A stretch of 64,000 nt of DNA from UMGS1370 sp046957575 (GTDB taxonomy: Bacteria; Bacillota; Clostridia; Lachnospirales; Lachnospiraceae): assembly GCA_046957575.1 (NCBI GenBank), contig JBKUOG010000010.1, forward strand, positions 47,023 to 111,022, read 5' to 3'. The notes below the pieces were generated by a model. It searched no databases, was not told where the DNA came from, and worked only from the letters and a program-made list of their open reading frames with translations. How positions within the stretch are numbered: position 1 is the first letter of the stretch; the number at the start of each line of letters is the position of its first letter. Shown one piece after another: positions 18,061 to 24,951 of the stretch. The position numbers and the translations under genes are program-made.

Positions 18061-19032
18061 TTAGAACAGACTTGTCTCACTTACTTTTTTAGAAATCCTA
18101 TTTGCAATCAGTACCAGGATAACATTAACTACGTTATTGAATAGTCCTACTGCTGCAGAGAAGCTATAGTTGCTGTTCAAAATACCTCTCTTATATACAT
18201 AGGTAGAAATAATCTCTGAAGTCTCAATATTCATACTATTCTGCATCAGGTAAACTTTCTCATAACCTACCGATGCAATCTGTCCCATTCTAAGAATCAG
18301 CATAATAATAATCGTAGGCATAATTACTGGTATGTTGATATGGATAATCTTTTGAAGTCTTGTCGCACCATCCATATCTGCCGCTTCATGGAGAGTCGGA
18401 TCAACTCCTGACAGCGCTGCCAGATAGATAATGGCGCTCCATCCCATTCCCTGCCATACTCCTGACCACACATACAGATGCGGGAAGTAATCCGGATTTG
18501 CCATAAAATAGTTTCGTTCCATTCCCAGCATTTCCAAAATTGTGTTCACAACACCCTGTGAAGGAGACAGCATAGAATTAAGAATACTTACCAGTACAAC
18601 CATGGAAATGAAATGCGGTGCATACAGAATCGTCTGGGTAAAGCTCTTAAACTTGCCTTTCATTTCATTTAAAATCAGTGCAATGATAATTGGAATCGGA
18701 AATCCGATTAACAATGAATAAAGAGAAATCACCAATGTATTCTTTAAAAGGGTTATAAAATAATAGCTCTGGAAAAAGTCTGTAAAATTTTTAAATCCAA
18801 TCCAAGGACTTCCTGCCACTCCCAAAGATACCTTATAATTTTTGAACGCAATCTGTAATCCATACATCGGTGCGTAACTGAACAGGATGACATATATAAC
18901 AGCCGGAAGCAGCATTAAATAATAATCCCGGCTCTTCCATATTTGCGACCTCAGTTGTACATTCGATATTCCTCTTGCATTACTAAATGCCTGTTTCTTA
19001 CCGCCACCTGCATTTTTAAATAGTCGTTTCAT
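18061..19032 (-). CDS. Carbohydrate ABC transporter permease (LplB type)
   Basis: The 323-residue LplB-like permease has six membrane segments. The core YYLMLLPAVIYVILFSYAPMYG and the EAA loop LHEAADMDGATRLQKIIHINIPV are family hallmarks. It is the first gene of the importer operon. Upstream in-frame codons to 19116 are rejected: AAGGAG lies 7 bases before the ATG at 19032, and the promoter -10 would fall inside a longer reading frame. It pairs with the YtcP-like permease. Confidence 0.9.
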   Translation of the reverse strand: MKRLFKNAGGGKKQAFSNARGISNVQLRSQIWKSRDYYLMLLPAVIYVILFSYAPMYGLQIAFKNYKVSLGVAGSPWIGFKNFTDFFQSYYFITLLKNTLVISLYSLLIGFPIPIIIALILNEMKGKFKSFTQTILYAPHFISMVVLVSILNSMLSPSQGVVNTILEMLGMERNYFMANPDYFPHLYVWSGVWQGMGWSAIIYLAALSGVDPTLHEAADMDGATRLQKIIHINIPVIMPTIIIMLILRMGQIASVGYEKVYLMQNSMNIETSEIISTYVYKRGILNSNYSFSAAVGLFNNVVNVILVLIANRISKKVSETSLF

Positions 19033-19103
19033 ACCTCCACTCCTTTTTACACTTCTTTTTACGTTTCTTTTAAAATCGACCTGGATTTTTGTTTTGCACA
19101 TAA

Positions 19104-19132
19104 AAATTATCATCAAATTCTCTATCTATCAA
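19104..19132 (-). promoter_or_regulatory. Promoter of the glycan importer operon
   Basis: TTGATA (19127-19132) and TAATTT (19104-19109) on the minus strand are spaced by 17 bases. The ATG of the LplB-like gene is about 72 bases downstream. The weak -10 suits a promoter that needs an activator, and the repeats at 19168 and 19293 lie upstream of it. Confidence 0.55.
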
Positions 19133-19167
19133 GAAGCGTTTTTTGCAGGCAATGGTAAATTTGACAT

Positions 19168-19306
19168 TTTTGCAAAATAGTATACCTTTTTTTTGTGCAT
19201 TTCGTTTTTATCCTATCTTGTTTTCGACCAAATCCCTTATTACAATGCTTCAAAAGTGTATACTTTTTTTGTCTTTTTCGCCAAAATTACGCTTTTGCAA
19301 AATAGT
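19168..19306. repeat. 14-bp direct repeat pair, candidate AraC-type operators
   Basis: The 14-mer TTTTGCAAAATAGT occurs at 19168-19181 and again at 19293-19306, 125 bases apart. Similar GTATAC plus T-run blocks lie next to the first copy and at about 19256-19270. Both copies lie upstream of the importer promoter in the 395-base gap before the regulator gene, where activator sites would be expected. Binding has not been shown. Confidence 0.5.
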
Positions 19307-19362
19307 CCAACCTATTTTGACCAGAAAAACCTGCCACTGGCAGCTTTTCCGGATAATCGACA

Positions 19363-19400
19363 ACAAAAAATATCCCAGATTCTCTTTTCGAAAATCTGGG
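19363..19400 (-). terminator. Terminator of the AraC-type regulator gene
   Basis: An 8-bp stem (19393-19400 with 19374-19381) is followed on the minus strand by ATATTTTTTG. It lies 28 bases after the regulator stop codon and separates it from the importer promoter. Confidence 0.75.
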
Positions 19401-19427
19401 ATTGCAAAACTTTACTAGATTGTAAGT

Positions 19428-21260
19428 TTACTGACTTCTAAAATTAGAAGGCGAAACTCCTTCATATAATTTAAAAGTTCTTGAAAAATAGTTTTCACTG
19501 GTAAAGCCCGACATAGCAGCTATTTCTTTTACAGAATACGCAGTTGTAAGCAGCAGCTCTTTTGCATATTCCAGCCGTTTTGCAGCAAGATATTCTGAAA
19601 ACCCTACCCCAACCTGATTCTTAAAGAGTCTGCTGAGTGTATAGTTGGAGATATGGAATACATCTGCCACCTGTATCTGGCTTAAATTGGAATCCCGGTA
19701 ATTGATTTCAAGATATGCCAAAATTTCCTCCAGCATTTTTTTCTGCTGCTCTTTTTTAGGAGTCAATGTGTTGGTATCTACTTTTTCTTTTTGTTTCTTT
19801 CCATTTTTCTTTTTCATCTGCTCAATGCAGGAGCGGAAACTAAGCTGGATGTTTTCCAATTTATCATATACTTTGCCAGTATATAAAGAACATTCTTCTG
19901 CATATCGTTCCTTTAGCCAATACTCCAGTTTTTCTTGAAGTTCTGAAATATCTTCATCTCTTAAAAATGCAATAATTACACTGCTGTTTTCTTCCTGCCA
20001 GTCTGTTACAAACACCCTTACGCAAAGCTCTGCTTCTATCTTATCTGTCAGTCCATCTACCTCACTGTTGACAAACGAATAACCTTCCAGAAGAAATACA
20101 CAGTAGTAACGCATATCTTCCCCAATACCGAGCTGAGTAAGCTGCTCTGCTGCTATCGGAACGCCATAAATCAAATGATTGATTAACAAATCCAGAATCA
20201 GCATATGCTGCTCATTGATGCGCACTACCTGATCTCCCAGTTTATGACGAATAATTTCAAACTCGCTGCCCCCTTCATAGTCAAATTCACTGGTCAGCTC
20301 GTACATGGGCTTATAGGAAATATATATGGCAATTGTACTGATTATCAGCAAAATTGCAACTGTGCAGATCAGCATCCATTTCATATCGCCGAACCACTCT
20401 ATTACATGATTTTGAATCGAATTATCAGAGACATATGCGATTGCTTCCAGCTCAGGATAAGCGCTTTTCATATCGTATAATACTCTCTGTTTTACTCCTG
20501 ACTTTTTTTGCCATTCATCCTGGTTCAAAATCTCTCCTGCGTTTTCTTTCGGAACATCTCCCCACCGCAGCAAAACATTTCCGGTTTCCTGGTCTCTAAG
20601 ATAAAACGTTACCCCTTCGTCACCTACGAATGTAAGAGAATCACTAATATCTTCCGGAGACAGCACATAAAAAACAAGTGCCTTTTCTCCTTCTTGTCCC
20701 ATTCTTGTACAGATTCCTACAAACAAATAGCCGTCCTCTGTTTCTGCTGTATTTGTAGAATCAAATAATGTTTCTAATAAGGAATACCTTTTTTCAGAGA
20801 AAAAGTCGGCACACACTGCATCTGCCAGACTCTTTCCGGTATATTTATAAACAAAATTTTCTGGTGTATATGAATATTTAGAAGTAATAATCCTATCACT
20901 ATCGTAAAAATAGATCCCCCATTCAGTAACGTCACTGCGGTCATACCTTTTGTCCAATTCTCTAACTGCTCGGTAAGTCTGATAGGGGTTCTCCGAAAAT
21001 GACGTTCCTCCCTCCTGCAGTATGCTGTCATGCGCTCGGCTTTCTGCACTGATTTGTGCTGCAAAAGTCTCCAAACCCTGTATTTTTTTATCCAGCAACG
21101 TAATATATGTATTTAGCGTGGTATGATAAAAGTCCTCATTGGATTTTATCCATCCATTTAACGCATATCCCCAAAAAATATTAAATACTAAAACAGCCGG
21201 AACTATCAGTCCCAATACCATGACTGCAATCAGACGCTGTAAATACTTTCTCTTTTTCAT
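19428..21260 (-). CDS. Membrane-anchored AraC-family regulator (YesN-like output)
   Basis: The 610-residue protein has an N-terminal membrane helix (about 10-33), an extracytoplasmic sensor region to about 290, a second membrane helix (about 293-315) and a cytoplasmic linker. A C-terminal AraC pair of helix-turn-helix motifs follows (about 510-610: LSQIQVADVFHISNYTLSRLF, then VKEIAAMSGFTSENYFSRTF). Such one-component sensors sit beside LplB/YtcP operons and respond to extracellular sugars. It probably controls the operon starting at 19032. Its start lies 7 bases after the end of the 177-residue ORF, and its promoter lies inside that ORF. Confidence 0.88.
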   Translation of the reverse strand: MKKRKYLQRLIAVMVLGLIVPAVLVFNIFWGYALNGWIKSNEDFYHTTLNTYITLLDKKIQGLETFAAQISAESRAHDSILQEGGTSFSENPYQTYRAVRELDKRYDRSDVTEWGIYFYDSDRIITSKYSYTPENFVYKYTGKSLADAVCADFFSEKRYSLLETLFDSTNTAETEDGYLFVGICTRMGQEGEKALVFYVLSPEDISDSLTFVGDEGVTFYLRDQETGNVLLRWGDVPKENAGEILNQDEWQKKSGVKQRVLYDMKSAYPELEAIAYVSDNSIQNHVIEWFGDMKWMLICTVAILLIISTIAIYISYKPMYELTSEFDYEGGSEFEIIRHKLGDQVVRINEQHMLILDLLINHLIYGVPIAAEQLTQLGIGEDMRYYCVFLLEGYSFVNSEVDGLTDKIEAELCVRVFVTDWQEENSSVIIAFLRDEDISELQEKLEYWLKERYAEECSLYTGKVYDKLENIQLSFRSCIEQMKKKNGKKQKEKVDTNTLTPKKEQQKKMLEEILAYLEINYRDSNLSQIQVADVFHISNYTLSRLFKNQVGVGFSEYLAAKRLEYAKELLLTTAYSVKEIAAMSGFTSENYFSRTFKLYEGVSPSNFRSQ

Positions 21261-21267
21261 TCCAAAT

Positions 21268-21801
21268 TCATACCTTTCTAGGAAAATTCCGGTAACATCT
21301 ATACCAGAATTTATCTATTTGTATTGTATCACAGCACCTGCGTTTTTCCAAATCCTTTTTGGAAAACAGAGATTTCAAATATTCACTCTGGAACTGTGAA
21401 TATGTTTCTGCAATCCAATCGCAGCAATTACATTTACTCTTCATAAAAAAGTATACCGCATTCTCAATAAAAATATCCTGTTTATTACGTATGCATTTTT
21501 CTTTTACCATTGGCATGAGTTCTTGTTCATGTTCCACTATTTTTTCTCGTAATGCACTTCTATTTGCTCCTGATAACCCTTTACGCATCAGTTTTAATAA
21601 CTCTTCGGGAGTCTCGGCATCTGCAATGATTCTTTCCATTTCCAAATCTTTTTCTGTTTTGGGACATTGGCTGTTTGCATAATCAATTATTTTTTGACTT
21701 TGTTCTCCATATGCATATATAGAGTATTCAAATTTTGCTGCTGAAAACTCTATATCGCGATGTGTCTCTAAAAACTTTTTTACCTCGCTTGTGTTTTTCA
21801 T
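21268..21801 (-). CDS. Unrecognised 177-residue protein, third gene of the AAA-HNH island
   Basis: I do not recognise this protein. It is highly charged and probably helical: residues 48-110 are rich in Glu and Lys (EKDLEMERIIADAETPEELL, KIVEHEQELMPMVKEK). There is a Cys cluster KCNCC at 123-127 and CC at 156-157. It follows the HNH gene by 35 bases with its own AAGGAG 7 bases before the ATG, so it is likely part of the same operon. Residues from about 151 onward are encoded by DNA that also forms the araC-type promoter, so the C-terminus may be a junction product. It may be an accessory or regulator of the nuclease-ATPase pair. Confidence 0.6.
   Translation of the reverse strand: MKNTSEVKKFLETHRDIEFSAAKFEYSIYAYGEQSQKIIDYANSQCPKTEKDLEMERIIADAETPEELLKLMRKGLSGANRSALREKIVEHEQELMPMVKEKCIRNKQDIFIENAVYFFMKSKCNCCDWIAETYSQFQSEYLKSLFSKKDLEKRRCCDTIQIDKFWYRCYRNFPRKV
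21323..21351 (-). promoter_or_regulatory. Promoter of the AraC-type regulator, inside the 177-residue ORF
   Basis: TTGGAA (21346-21351) and TACAAT (21323-21328) are spaced by 17 bases on the minus strand. The regulator ATG is about 62 bases downstream. The promoter overlaps codons 151-160 of the upstream ORF. Confidence 0.5.
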
Positions 21802-21836
21802 CTACAGTCTCCTTATTGCTCCTTACTATCTCTTAA

Positions 21837-22493
21837 TCACACTAGAAATTCTTCTAGAGCCGGATAATCCCCAATATGTTTTCTTACATAATTTCTTTTA
21901 AATGCCGCAAATATACTGGTTCTGCTCAATGCAGCTTTTAAACTTCTTTTATAATGTTGCAGTTCCGGATTTCTTTTATGCTTTTCCAGCGTTTTATATA
22001 AAACATTCATTTCTTCTGCCAAACGGTCAATCCTATATTGACAGGCTGCTTCCCGAATCCCTGTATTACGTTTTTCAAAACAATCTTGTATCAATTCTGC
22101 AGTCATAGCAGCACATTCGTCAGCCACTATATTATGTACTTTCACATGGCCATTTTCATAGCATTGCTCTATCATAATTTCTGGATCTTCAACGCAGCAA
22201 TCTATAATCTTATCATCATATTTTGTTTCTTTTTTTATATTATTGCAATGTGGACACGCGTAAAACAAATTGTTCCAATCAAAAACCCTCCCTGGAATTT
22301 TACGTCCATGATGTGGTCTTAAATGCTCCACTTCTGGATCTGACAACCCTTTCAGCTCACAAATATAACACTTATCATTCGAGTCTTCTTTTAATCTTTG
22401 TATTACGTCTGGCTTATTATAAACTCCTTTAGCCTTTTCTACTTCAATAGCCAGCGATGGAGGCGGAACAGGATTCCTTTCTATTTTAACCAT
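21837..22493 (-). CDS. HNH endonuclease, PtuB-like (Septu-type defence)
   Basis: The 218-residue protein carries an HNH/zinc nuclease core at residues 40-88. This consists of Cys42-x2-Cys45, the EVEHLRPHHGR strand with His57, His61 and His62, then DWNNLFYACPHCNN with Asn74, Cys80, Cys83 and Asn84. The rest is helical. This layout, next to an ATPase with an ABC-like fold, matches PtuB of Septu and the HNH partner in retron-associated PtuAB. It starts 5 bases after the ATPase stop, so the two are co-translated. Restriction of phage DNA is inferred from the family only. Confidence 0.75.
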   Translation of the reverse strand: MVKIERNPVPPPSLAIEVEKAKGVYNKPDVIQRLKEDSNDKCYICELKGLSDPEVEHLRPHHGRKIPGRVFDWNNLFYACPHCNNIKKETKYDDKIIDCCVEDPEIMIEQCYENGHVKVHNIVADECAAMTAELIQDCFEKRNTGIREAACQYRIDRLAEEMNVLYKTLEKHKRNPELQHYKRSLKAALSRTSIFAAFKRNYVRKHIGDYPALEEFLV

Positions 22494-22498
22494 TGTCC

Positions 22499-23755
22499 TT
22501 ACCCCCTATTTGAAAACTCTAATTTCAAGCGGCTATATTCTGCTGTCAATTCTTTTGCAAGATAATCTGGTATTTCGTCTAAATAATATTCCAACCGATC
22601 GATTTCTTCATAATCTTCATCTGATAAATTTTTCTTTTCAACTAATCGTTTATATTTTTCAAATTTTTCCCGCAATTCTTTGGACAGCGCATCCACTTTA
22701 AAATAACCTTCTACAATTCCTTCATAGGGCAAATTTTTTAGTCCATTCTCTACGAGTATTTCATTTTCAAGATCATATATAACAGCGTTATCTAAAGAAC
22801 TTAAAACAAACGGAGAATGTGTCGTAACAATAAATTGTATATTAGGAAACAAAGTTGTTAAAACAGGCAGTATCTTTTTCTGCAGTTCTAAATGTAAATG
22901 AGTTTCAATCTCGTCAACCAATACAACTCCTTCCATATTAAATTCTGTCCGAAGTCCTGACTTTGCTTCCATTCTCATAATCAGATCATTAATGATATCT
23001 AATATTGCTGCATATCCACGAGACATTGTATTAAAATCAAATGGTTCTCTGCCAGTCTCGCAGATAGAAAACTGAAATGTTTCATCATCGAATTTTAATT
23101 TAAGATTATCATCTTCAAAAATTGTTTTTAAAATATTTTCAAATGCATAAAACCATTTGTCAATCTTTTCAAATTTTTCATGTTCCTTCGTAAAGGCCTG
23201 TGTTGCTTTCAAATCTACAAGATATTTCGTAAGCTTTGCACCTGGATTGTCCGTAATACTATACTTATCCTGAAGTTGTATTTTTTCAATATTTTTGTAT
23301 CTTTCTACCTGGAATTCCCTTTCATCTTTATAATATGCAAAAACAAAATTTCCTTCTGCATATTTTCTTTCTAGTAAAGCTTTAGAAGTCCAGTTTAAGG
23401 AAAGACCCGTATCCATTTTTTGCTGCTCAGATTTCCAAAGATTCAAAGACTCTTCTGCCTCATTGAGCTGCCTTCTTAGTTCCTCAGAATTATCATTCTG
23501 TCTTAAAAAGTTTAATTTATCTACTCTTTCTCTACTATTCGCATAATTCTGATAAATTAGTTCCTCAGGAAATGCTGGCTTTGAAATAATAAATCCAAAC
23601 GCTTTGGCTAATGCCTCCAATACACTTGTTTTTCCACTTCCATTCTTGCCCGTTAAAATCAAATGTTTTCTTTTATCTTTATCTAAAGGAATCAAAATGT
23701 TCTGTAAATGACGAACTTTTTTTATTTCCATATCCGTCAAAAAAGTTTGCTCCAT
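22499..23755 (-). CDS. AAA/ABC-type ATPase, PtuA-like (Septu-type defence)
   Basis: The 418-residue SMC/RecF-like ATPase has Walker A GKNGSGKT at 36-43, a predicted coiled region 78-130, an ABC-signature-like MSRGY at 244-248, Walker B VVLVDEIE at 277-284 and the H-loop THSPF at 312-316. A charged helical tail (355-415) follows. No TOPRIM domain is seen, so it is not an OLD nuclease. Septu PtuA proteins have this plan and assemble with an HNH partner. GGAGG lies 7 bases before the ATG. Lower GC than the ribosomal genes next to it suggests transfer. Confidence 0.75.
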   Translation of the reverse strand: MEQTFLTDMEIKKVRHLQNILIPLDKDKRKHLILTGKNGSGKTSVLEALAKAFGFIISKPAFPEELIYQNYANSRERVDKLNFLRQNDNSEELRRQLNEAEESLNLWKSEQQKMDTGLSLNWTSKALLERKYAEGNFVFAYYKDEREFQVERYKNIEKIQLQDKYSITDNPGAKLTKYLVDLKATQAFTKEHEKFEKIDKWFYAFENILKTIFEDDNLKLKFDDETFQFSICETGREPFDFNTMSRGYAAILDIINDLIMRMEAKSGLRTEFNMEGVVLVDEIETHLHLELQKKILPVLTTLFPNIQFIVTTHSPFVLSSLDNAVIYDLENEILVENGLKNLPYEGIVEGYFKVDALSKELREKFEKYKRLVEKKNLSDEDYEEIDRLEYYLDEIPDYLAKELTAEYSRLKLEFSNRG

Positions 23756-23818
23756 AATTTTCCCTCCAATATTTTAGAATACAGTTATTTTATCACATTT
23801 GCTTTTAAAAATACACAA

Positions 23819-23852
23819 TAAAAAACCCTCCCAAGACCGAAGTCCTGAGAGG
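23819..23852 (-). terminator. Terminator of rplM-rpsI
   Basis: An 11-bp stem with two G-U pairs (23842-23852 with 23827-23837) and a TTCG tetraloop is followed by TTTTTTATTG on the minus strand. It lies 44 bases after rpsI and just before the start of the AAA-HNH island. Confidence 0.88.
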
Positions 23853-23895
23853 ATTGCAAATACTGTTTGAAATTGTCTGTCCTGCAACAGAGAAA

Positions 23896-24288
23896 TTATC
23901 TCTTGGAGAACTGTGGAGCTCTACGAGCTGCCTTGAGACCGTATTTCTTTCTTTCTTTCATTCTTGGGTCTCTGGTTAAGAAACCAGCTTTCTTTAATAC
24001 AGGTCTGTAATCAGCGTCTGCGTGAAGCAGTGCTCTGGAAATACCATGACGGATTGCGCCTGCCTGTCCAGAGAAGCCGCCGCCGTGTACGTTTACTAAT
24101 ACGTCGAACTTATCAGTGGTCTCGGTTGCAACCAGTGGCTGACGAACGATAACCTTTAAGGTCTCCAGACCTAAATACTCATCGATGTCTCTCTTATTGA
24201 TAGTGATCTTACCAGTACCTGGTACTAAGTATACTCTAGCGATAGATTTTTTTCTTCTGCCAGTTCCGTAAAATTTTGCGTTAGCCAT
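23896..24288 (-). CDS. rpsI: 30S ribosomal protein S9
   Basis: This 130-residue S9 starts with MANAKFYGTGRRKKSIARV and ends in the conserved GLKAARRAPQFSKR tail, whose last residues reach the P-site tRNA. AAGGAGG lies 7-8 bases before the ATG. It follows rplM by 30 bases in the usual rplM-rpsI pair and ends at the hairpin at 23819-23852. Confidence 0.97.
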   Translation of the reverse strand: MANAKFYGTGRRKKSIARVYLVPGTGKITINKRDIDEYLGLETLKVIVRQPLVATETTDKFDVLVNVHGGGFSGQAGAIRHGISRALLHADADYRPVLKKAGFLTRDPRMKERKKYGLKAARRAPQFSKR

Positions 24289-24318
24289 TACAATTTCCTC
24301 CTTCCAAATCTTCTAAAA

Positions 24319-24747
24319 TTAGAATGTTAAAACTTCTGGTTTCTGTGCTGCCTGCTCATGGTTCGGGCCTGCGTATACATGAAGCTTGTCTAACATACTT
24401 CTTCCCAGAGGTCCCTTTGGAAGCATACCCTTAACTGCTAACTCTACTACCTTCTCTGGCTTCTTAGCCATCATCTCACGCAGAGTGGTCTCTTTCATAC
24501 CGCCTACGTAATCGGAGTGGTTGTAGTAAATCTTCTGGTCTAACTTCTTGCCAGTTACTTTAATCTTCTCTGCATTTACAACGATTACATAATCGCCGCA
24601 ATCCATATGAGGAGTAAAGATCGGCTTATTTTTGCCTCTTAAAACCTTAGCTACTTCAGAAGCTAAGCGGCCTAATGTATATCCGGTAGCGTCAACTACG
24701 TACCATTTTCTTTCAATTGTTGCTGGACTAGCCATAAAACTTTTCAT
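24319..24747 (-). CDS. rplM: 50S ribosomal protein L13
   Basis: At 142 residues L13 is full length. It shows WYVVDATGYTLGRLASEVAKVLRGK, the HMDCGDYVIVVNAEKI segment and the late GMLPKGPLGR loop. GGAGG is 7 bases before the ATG. It has its own promoter and a structured leader, so it is not simply read through from truA. Confidence 0.97.
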   Translation of the reverse strand: MKSFMASPATIERKWYVVDATGYTLGRLASEVAKVLRGKNKPIFTPHMDCGDYVIVVNAEKIKVTGKKLDQKIYYNHSDYVGGMKETTLREMMAKKPEKVVELAVKGMLPKGPLGRSMLDKLHVYAGPNHEQAAQKPEVLTF

Positions 24748-24791
24748 TGGTTGACCTCCTGTTAAATTCGCTCAAAATATCTGAAACATTT

Positions 24792-24839
24792 ATCGCAAAA
24801 TGCCTGTTCCGGGGCTTTGGTCAAGCATTTTCTCGCAAC
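24792..24839 (-). promoter_or_regulatory. Candidate L13 leader hairpin
   Basis: Between the promoter and rplM the minus-strand RNA has a stem of AAAATGC with GCATTTT, flanked by TTGCGAG and GCGA. It encloses a CCCCGG-containing loop. It sits where the Firmicutes L13 leader is known, which L13 uses for feedback control. The assignment rests on position and shape, since I could not run a covariance model. Confidence 0.5.
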
Positions 24840-24852
24840 GTCACAGTTATAC

Positions 24853-24881
24853 ATTATATAATACTCCATCTAGCCTGTCAA
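24853..24881 (-). promoter_or_regulatory. Promoter of rplM-rpsI
   Basis: Consensus TTGACA (24876-24881) and TATAAT (24853-24858) are 17 bases apart on the minus strand, a very strong sigma-A promoter. It lies in the 204-base gap between truA and rplM. Confidence 0.9.
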
Positions 24882-24951
24882 CCCATTTTTCCGGAAAAAT
24901 CCTTTTATTTCAAGGGATTTTCAAGGCTTTTTGAATTTTTAATAAAATTTC

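Noticed and set aside
22499..23755. OLD-family or RecF assignment of the island ATPase
   Set aside because: No TOPRIM domain follows the ATPase, and the HNH partner gene fits a PtuA-type protein better than a DNA repair RecF.
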